Below are positions 57,109 through 64,000 of a stretch of DNA of 64,000 nt, one piece after another. The translations under genes and the position numbers were made by a program. Origin of the DNA: Cylindrodendrum hubeiense (Eukaryota; Ascomycota; Sordariomycetes; Hypocreales; Nectriaceae); the NCBI GenBank assembly GCA_014621425.1, contig JAANBB010000079.1:59554-123553 (forward strand). The letters run 5' to 3'. Numbering within the stretch: the stretch's first letter is position 1; each line of letters starts with the position of its first letter. The notes under the pieces are model-generated. The model was not told the DNA's origin and did not search any database. It saw only the letters and a list, made by a program, of their open reading frames with translations.

Positions 57109-58260
57109 ATGGCACGACTTAGTGGCGTAGGAGCTGAAGTGTCTCCTGACGCTTCCAACGACGATCCTCAAGACTCCCCTCCCTTCTTCAACACTACATT
57201 CTCGACACACCGCGTATCGCCTCTACATATTGGCCCCGAAGGCCTTACGCCAGCTCGACTAGAAACCATCTCGCGCCGCTTGCGAGACACCTTGGTCGGT
57301 GATGTCGTCCGCGGCATCCAAGTCGGCCTCCAGGCCACAGAGACGCCTTCAGGGCAAGTGGGACCTCTGAAGGCAGTTCAAGTCCAGTGGTTTCAAGCGA
57401 GCACAGTTTTGGGCGGCGATGACGATAACGAGAATCAACGGGGCCTCTGGATCGAGATACGACACGAAAACGCGGCTTACGCTGGAATCCTCCTCCCCGG
57501 CATGTTTTCGTCCCAGTTGAGCAACACATCAGACCATTTTCTCCATTTGCCGCTACTTCTGCTGCGAATGCCCATCGCACTGAAGAATGTGGTGACCGAC
57601 TGGCTCTCTGCCACGTTTGACTGTCGCGTTGGTCGGATGACAATGGGAACAAAGACGATATTGGGTGTATGGGAGAGCTGGATCGAGGCGGTCGGGATTA
57701 ATACCAAGGGGCCCGATTTTACCATTACTTTGGCGTTTAATGTGCCTCTCCCAGCAAATGGCGATGCCATCACTGATGATTCAAACGATGGGGCAGTGCA
57801 AGATGCAACATCATCTGGCCTGAGGTCGATTGACATTACGATATCACCCCAGGACCTTCAGCGATTCGCACGTGTCGGAACCAGGATCCAACCCCTGCAA
57901 AAAGACACTCCCGATCCGTGGGAGAGCGACTCCCGCGAGCGGCGAAGGCTTGCAGGCGGAAATTCGGACAATGGTTGGGCGTGGCGAGCGGGCAAGGATG
58001 CGAAGACGCACCCATTCACGGAAGCCCTGGGCCGGTACCTCAACCACCACCTCGCATTGAACCTGTTTCATCCCAGTGTCCGTGTCACGCAGATATCCTG
58101 CAGTGGATTCGTTCTGGGACAGAGCCGTCTTAAAATCTTGCGGCTAGGCGAGATGACCGACGATCTTTCACGGGCTGCATGGGCGTTTGTGGAGCAACTC
58201 GGAGACAGGATAAAAGGCGACCAGCTTCCCCAGTTATTTTCGACCAAGTTCGATGGTTGA
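57109..58260 (+). CDS. fta1: CENP-L/Fta1-like kinetochore protein
   Basis: 383 residues, no intron. The N-terminus reads FFNTTFSTHRVSPLHIG and soon after RLRDTLVGDVVRGIQVGL, a block I associate with fungal Fta1/CENP-L of the Sim4/CCAN inner kinetochore complex. The middle has LGVWESWIEAVGI, and the C-terminus has HPSVRVTQISCSGFVLG before a conserved helical end. CENP-L pairs with CENP-N at centromeric chromatin. The assignment rests on remembered family sequence, so an alternative single-copy conserved fungal protein is possible. The start lies in a good ACCATGG context. Confidence 0.62.
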   Translation: MARLSGVGAEVSPDASNDDPQDSPPFFNTTFSTHRVSPLHIGPEGLTPARLETISRRLRDTLVGDVVRGIQVGLQATETPSGQVGPLKAVQVQWFQASTVLGGDDDNENQRGLWIEIRHENAAYAGILLPGMFSSQLSNTSDHFLHLPLLLLRMPIALKNVVTDWLSATFDCRVGRMTMGTKTILGVWESWIEAVGINTKGPDFTITLAFNVPLPANGDAITDDSNDGAVQDATSSGLRSIDITISPQDLQRFARVGTRIQPLQKDTPDPWESDSRERRRLAGGNSDNGWAWRAGKDAKTHPFTEALGRYLNHHLALNLFHPSVRVTQISCSGFVLGQSRLKILRLGEMTDDLSRAAWAFVEQLGDRIKGDQLPQLFSTKFDG

Positions 58261-60966
58261 GGAGACGCAGATTACCCAGCATGCGGGCGCGAGCAGGCTC
58301 GCTAACCCAGTGCACAACTGTCAATGATACCCATTTGCTTGTTTGTTTGCCTGATCACAATGTACAACACAGGACTGGAGAATAATGATGTGCAAGATGC
58401 CACTCTCAGCTGAGGGTGCGCTATCCTCATTCCAACCTGCGCCACGGCCACTGCTCGAAGTTCACTATCTGGAACGCGCAATATGAATGATGAAGGATGG
58501 ACCCTCTCGCGCTTACCGATGGATGGAGTTGGAACAAAGACATCTGGCCTGGTAACACAGGCCAGTATGCAGCCCGTGTCCTGCGAACTCCAAGATGCGA
58601 AGAAGATGCCAGGGTGACGCCTCGCAGCTACCCATCTTGTCCATTGGGCCAAAACGACAGCCTTGACCATGCCTGATCTGATGTCTGGAACCGACGCAGC
58701 AACCCTGACGCCGCAAGGGGACATGGCCCTTTTAGGATGCATGGTAACAAAGAAGGATGCTACCCTTGACCAACGTGCATCATTCGACTGGGTTATTTAC
58801 GAGATCTGCATGCTTTCTCGGTTGGCTTCACCAACAAGGATAAGATTAAGCATGCCTGCTAAGAGGTAGTGGGATTTTTTTAAGATGGTCGCCGACCTCA
58901 GGCCCAGCTGGACATCCACTAGCTAAGCCTTACCTGTCTGTATCCCTGCCAGCGGAACGGTAGAGACCCATCTGCAGAAACCGGGGTCAAGAGGGCTGAG
59001 CTTGCAGGACACATGCGTTACCAGTGCCCGAAACGGTTTTCTGAGGGAATTCTGGTTTGGAATCGTCTGGCCTATGCAAAACAGGGCAGAGGATTTAGTA
59101 TCTGCAGCTCCGGGGCTTCGTCCGAACATTTTCCCCTCAGAGACGAATGCCCAGCGCTCACTCATGAATCATGAATACAGCCCAGGCCCCTCTGGATCAG
59201 CCCCCAAATTGTCACGACGAGTGTTTTGTGCCTGTGCTGCATGCAAGCCAGCAAGGCTCCCAGCCACTGAGGCTTGATGGTAAATTGGATGAGGAGCAAG
59301 CCCGGGCTTGCAAGCTCAAGGCTATTCAACACGCCAAGAAACTCCGTCTTCATCGCGCTCAAACCGCAACAGTGGCGACAATCGGATCATGAACCATTGC
59401 AGCTCTTTTCTTCGAGCAGCCGCTGTCCAGATGCCACGCTAGACGATCCATGAATAGCAGCACTCAACTCAGCTGCACCCGCAATGGGTTGTGGGGAGGG
59501 GCTGAGGTCGTTGAGCGCAGCACGAGACTTGGGCGGGGAGAGGTCCTGGCATCACAGAGTCGACATGGGTCATGGCTAAGACATTTCGTCCCCGCCGTTG
59601 GCGTCCGTGGCCAATTGACTAAGTAGACGACCAAAAAATTAGCCGCATGCTGGTCAAATGAAGGGCAGAGCACTGCCGTCCCAGCTACTGCCGCTGTCCA
59701 CTTTGGAGATGGCTACTTTCCTTACCTCGGAGAATCAGCCCTTTTCGATATCGTCCGTTGGATTCTTTCAGGGAACGTCCCTTAAGCGATGTTGGGTGGG
59801 GGCCGTTAACTAGCCGGGGTGACTTCGCACCTGGGATCCCAGGTGCTTGGCGTCAGCCGCCCGCCAAGATCTCCAAGGGCGACAGTTCCGAACAAAGAAA
59901 GCACCGCGTCGCTCATTTCTCTTACCACGGCCGCGGGAGAGTCAAGAGAATCAGAAAGAAGGCACCCAGGCCAAGCCACCAACTACACTTTGTGCTTGAG
60001 GCCACCAACCCGGGTCTCCAGCTGCGGGGGGAGAAACCAGCTGCGAGGGCTGAGGGCTAGCCACATGATGCTCCGCTTATTTGACGCGGGCTGAACAGAG
60101 TCTTGGATCCTGCTGAGGGCCATTCATTGCATATGTCGGTGCCATGTTTAGACGGAGCGCCTGGCGTTGGTCGGATTGGGGCGCTCTTGTTGGTGGCTGT
60201 TGTATGGGTCGGCTGAATGCCGTAGGTGGGTTGCACACAGCCCGACTTTGCATCAGCCGCCAAGGACCTTCCCTTGAGTTCTATGCGAGTTCCAGGAGAG
60301 AGAAGTGATCTGGCATACGCACGGTTGCAGGATTCTATGCCGGCCGCATGTACGAGAACGGTGGCACCGACGCCTCCAGGGAAAATTCTGCCCCCAACCC
60401 GTTAAGAGCCAGGCTCCCCGGCTTCCCAGCTCCCAGCTCCCAGCTCCCCGAGCAACTTCACAGGTACACATCCTGGCTGCCTTCTCTTGAACAAGCATGG
60501 GGGCGGAGTGAAGCCAGCGGCAGGCTGCGCCAGAGAGTGCTGTGCTGCACTCGGACTAGAAGGAGAGACAAGCCATGTATGGCGCTCCAGCGCGTCCCAC
60601 TAGCAAGTCGAGAGCGCGGCGCCGTGGCACATCACGACCATCTCCCGGAGCATCCACCCAATTACACCCATGCTGCCCAGACGCTGCGTCTCCACGCCCG
60701 TCGTCTCCATTGGCGATGTTCGTATGCAGCCCAGCCTTGGAACTACGGGGCGCTGTCATCCACGAGCCGGGGCGTCTTACCGACTGCGCGTGTGCAATCA
60801 AATGAAAGAGCCGCAGCCCCGACTCGCCTTCTAGGGCTGATCCCCTCGTCCCTCTCTGCTCTTCTACTTATCTGTTCAAGCCCCTAGTGCTGACAGAATT
60901 TACGCTCGTTAACCAAATTATCCTCACCAAGCGGGCTCCTCGGGGACTGCTCTCAACCGTCTCAAC
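58261..60966. other. 2.7 kb intergenic region
   Basis: No convincing gene. Frames are short and without coding bias. A CCCAGCT repeat run lies at 60423-60445. The last few hundred bases are the promoter and leader of the membrane-protein gene. Confidence 0.4.
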
Positions 60967-62110
60967 ATGTCCGACGCCAAAGAGTACTTTGGCCTCAGCT
61001 GCCCTAGTGGCGGCGACTTCTACATCTGCGAGGGCAACACGACCGAGTTTGTAGGATGCTGCACCAGCGACCCTTGCTCCGACGGCGTGGGCTCCTGTCC
61101 TGAAGACGACCTCCGGACCTCCAGCTTCACCTCGGACAAGTACGCCGACCTGCCCCAACTGGACTGCGACTCGAGCAAAGGAAACGAGATATGGTTCACC
61201 TGCGCCTTCACCAGCCCGCCGTTCATGGGATGCTGCGACGAGGCCGCCTGCAACGACGGCTGCGCGAGGAACAAGCTGGTACCGGCCGTGCTGCCGGAGG
61301 GCGAGGCCAACCGGCTGAGGTTTCTGGAGCCCGATGACGATTCTTCTTCCAGCAAAACGGCGAGCGCGTCGAGTGGTTCCACCTCTACATCCACATCGTC
61401 GGCATCGGCTTCGGCTTCGACCTCGGCGGCAGCCGACAAGGATAGCGGCCTGGGCACCGGTCCCATCGCAGGCATTGCGGCCGGCGCGGCGGTGTTGGGC
61501 ATGCTCCTGTTGTTCTTCTTGCTATGGAAGTTCTGGTGGGCGCCACGCAAGAGAAGGCAGAATGGCCAGCAGTTCGAGCCCGTCGCACGCTCAATGCACC
61601 AACCCGACCAGCCTGACACTCCGGGGACGTTCTATACCGGACAGTCCCCGATGAGCCACTATCAACGTATGCATTCCTCTCGAGAAGTTGTGCAAGATGA
61701 GATGTCGCTAACATGACTTTCCAGAATCCTTCGCGTCGACTCCAACTATGGTTCCTCACTACCCCAGCGGAGTGTCGATGGACCAGTACGGCAAGATCTC
61801 GCCCCAGACGGCAAACTTTGACCGGCCAAACTCGATGGCCGCCTACTCGGATGTCAGCTCAATCCCGAGGGCATACGGCCAACCCTACTCGCCAGTACCC
61901 ATGATTCCAGTGCAGGAGATGGACGGCACGACGAGCGTGCCGCCGCAGGAGCTCAGCACAGGTCAGGAGCAGCACTACCAAAACCAGGCCTACAGCCCTG
62001 AACCGAGCCCCGGCTTCAGCCCCGGGATGAACCATGGCATCAGCCCGAGCCAGAGCCCGAACCCAAACCCGAACGCACACACAAACCAGCTGGGCATTTC
62101 AAACCGATAG
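60967..62110 (+). CDS. Single-pass membrane protein with Cys-rich ectodomain
   Basis: 361 residues. Exons 60967-61666 and 61725-62110. The N-terminal 110 residues hold about 14 Cys in a repeated pattern (FVGCCTSDPCSDG; FMGCCDEAACNDG), forming two related halves each ending with a CC-x3/4-C motif. A Ser/Thr stalk (about 125-160) leads to one membrane helix (IAGIAAGAAVLGMLLLFFLL) stopped by KFWWAPRKRR. The cytosolic tail (about 190-361) is Pro/Ser/Gln-rich and ends in an NPNPN repeat. This is a wall-sensor-like layout, but there is no cleavable signal peptide, so the protein would be a type III (N-out) membrane protein. No named family is recognised. Confidence 0.8.
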
Positions 62111-64000
62111 ACTAATGGTGCTGAGTCGGGTGTCCGTGGTGTTGTAAGAGTTGCGGCATGAGAGAAGCTGTGGTAATGGGAAGAGGAGAGGTGATACTTG
62201 ATATGGGTAGCATGGGCGTTTTGGAAAGGCATATATGCGATATTATCAACATTATTAGAAGGGTAATTGAAGAGTTTCAATCAACGGATATAATTTCCAC
62301 CAATATTCTCGCGCGACCGTCGTGATGGATTGTCTACTTCATAGTAGACTGATGAACAGTGGAGAATGTCATTCTATCATGTGTGGTTAAACTCACTTCA
62401 AGATAATCATCTGACGGGCTACGCATGCTGCGTCGAGGTCTCGAGGATATGATTCCATCTCTCGGTGAATAAGGCCAGGGAATAAAGCCAGGGAATAAAG
62501 ATGAGACTGTCTGGGGTGCCAGAACCCAACTTAAGCTTCACGCACGAACGTCCAGAACACGCCAGTACCGGTAATGCTCAGACGTGTTCCCTCACCGATA
62601 GGCAGGCACTGTCACTGTCACTGGTGGGTTGGCCACCGCGAGCTAGCAAGAATAAGAAATAAAAAGGCTCATATGTCATGATCCCCGTCCCGTGTCTCAC
62701 AATCGTCGAGTCCAGAGGCGTGGGGGAAGAGCCGCGTTTTGTACCAACCGGAGCGCAGCCGGATGTCATTCGTCCGTCCCAGCACAGCCCGGCATGGCCT
62801 GCATCACGGATCGCCACGCCCAGACTATGTTAATAAGCTTATTCTGTTAGTGGCGAGACTATCTCTGCGGCAGGCTCGATGACGGGGACCGAGGCAAGGA
62901 CGAAGCTGCGAGATGAGGGGAAGACGCGCATTAATTTGGTGGCTGGGGTCCCAGGAGGCTGTGTAGGCCGTCGGTGGAGGGTGAGCAGGTTAGTTGGGCC
63001 AATGGATGAGGGCCAGGTCGGCGTACATTAAGATTGTCGAGGAGGTAGAGTTCGAAACCGGGACGGCGATGCTGGAGACGTCATCTCAGATTGGTGGACT
63101 TGGTTCTTGAAGCCAGTTGCTGCGCCTCGATACTGGGTCCAACGGTGTGTTGAGAGGCTGCACTATTTTCCTTAGCACATACGCAGTATGGAGTGTTACA
63201 TGGGCGGATAAATATCCGACCAATGGCCAGGGCTGGGTATGGGGTTTGCAGACTGGTGATAATGGCGTGCATGATGGATAGCATGTCGGATAGCATGTCA
63301 ATCACGAGTGAGCCGTCGAGAGAGGAGCCTCATCCGATGCACTTGTGCGGCGGGGGTTTGTCGAGCCCCATCGGCGATGTATAGTTATACGAAGTATCGT
63401 TGAAAGGGAACCTAGATGACTGGAAGACTGGAGCCCTGCTGAGTCTCGAGACCGGCCAGCCGTTATGATATCGCCGGCCATGAGACGTCGGACGTATAGG
63501 ATGAGGTGCTGAGGCTTTGGTTACCAACGCTGACGGTGCAGATAGACTTTGGGGTAGGGGCATGCAGCGAAGTAGCATCGTGTGGTCGGTCCAGGCCGGC
63601 ACTGCAGACGAGCCTATGCGCGGTCTGGCTTTGGCAGGGGAGGCCCAGCGCCGGCGAAGCAGGTCGAGAACCCCAACACGCGCGTGATGGGCGCTGCGAC
63701 AGAGCCCGGGATAGGGTTGGAGCGCATCGCATCATGGGGCTCGCCCGCCCGGATGATCGGCACCGGGCGGCGGACCGCGAGCAGCCTGCCTCTGCCGCGT
63801 TGCCGCGAGACGGATGTGTAGGCGATTTGCAAGACGGTCGCGATGCTGACTGACGGGCAGCGACGCATCGTGTCGCGGCGCATCATGACGAATGCCCGTC
63901 TTGGCGGCGCGTCGGGGAGTTTCCAGCGTCGCGGTCCTGGAGCCCCGAGCCCCGGCCACGCCCATCCCCACTCTCCCGGGCCGCCAAGACGGGTCCACAT
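62111..64000. other. Right-end intergenic region
   Basis: No supported gene up to the window edge. Small tandem repeats are present: GGGAATAAAGCCA-type units at 62474-62500 and a 12-bp unit GGATAGCATGTC twice at 63277-63300. The last 400 bases are GC-rich with an open minus-strand frame lacking any domain; it could be the edge of a gene beyond the window. Confidence 0.35.

Noticed and set aside
63030..63090. Possible tRNA B-box (AGTTCGAAACC)
   Set aside because: No matching A-box or cloverleaf arms around it.
63614..64000. Minus-strand frame at the right edge
   Set aside because: Arg/Pro/Gly-rich, typical of GC-rich noncoding DNA; cannot be tested without flanking sequence.

Overview
The window is nuclear DNA from a filamentous ascomycete (Pezizomycotina, most likely Sordariomycetes). 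Genes carry short 45-100 nt introns with GTRNGT donors and CTNAC-type branch sites. The gene families are typical of moulds: Zn2Cys6 and APSES regulators, an F-box protein, a CE5 esterase, a fungal CorA-like protein and H-type lectins. I rebuilt 21 protein-coding genes exon by exon. Every multi-exon model closes in frame with a length divisible by three. I found no rRNA, convincing tRNA, CRISPR array or complete transposon.

Left part, about 1-38 kb, is gene-sparse and accessory. It opens with a 14-TM drug-type MFS transporter and a secreted GH13 alpha-amylase. A 2.9 kb gene-poor stretch and a frameshifted relic of a metallo-beta-lactamase-fold hydrolase (about 7.3-9.5 kb) follow. Next is an unusual island at 10-18.3 kb: a RelA/SpoT-type nucleotidyltransferase, two proteins sharing a MACPF-like signature (the second fused to three H-type lectin repeats), and a decayed copy of that lectin tail. 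The island ends in an AT-rich stretch with a BED-finger-like fragment. At 19.3-27.8 kb an SDR, a divergently transcribed Zn2Cys6 factor, an aldo-keto reductase and a secreted type-B carboxylesterase look like a small catabolic or secondary-metabolism group. A 4.2 kb gene-empty stretch, an F-box-like protein, a GPI-type cutinase/acetylxylan esterase and a CorA-like membrane protein complete this half.

Right part, about 38.6-62 kb, is denser and mostly housekeeping. It holds a GNAT acetyltransferase, a Cup1-like LYR protein, an Mbp1/Res2-type APSES-ankyrin cell-cycle factor, the Vac1/Pep7 FYVE endosomal tether, Met8 (siroheme synthesis), a second aldo-keto reductase, a 1154-residue protein with a HicA-like C-terminus, a CENP-L/Fta1-like kinetochore protein and a single-pass membrane protein with a Cys-rich ectodomain. 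The last 1.9 kb shows nothing convincing.

Most notable: (1) the RelA/SpoT-like gene with a recent 42-bp in-frame tandem duplication inside its synthetase domain, next to two MACPF-like proteins; (2) two microexons of 7 and 4 nt, each needed to keep a conserved protein in frame; (3) a duplicated 34-bp element in the SDR/regulator divergent promoter; (4) a HicA-like C-terminus on a large fungal protein; (5) two degraded genes flanking the island. All functions are read from sequence and remembered family motifs; no search was run.
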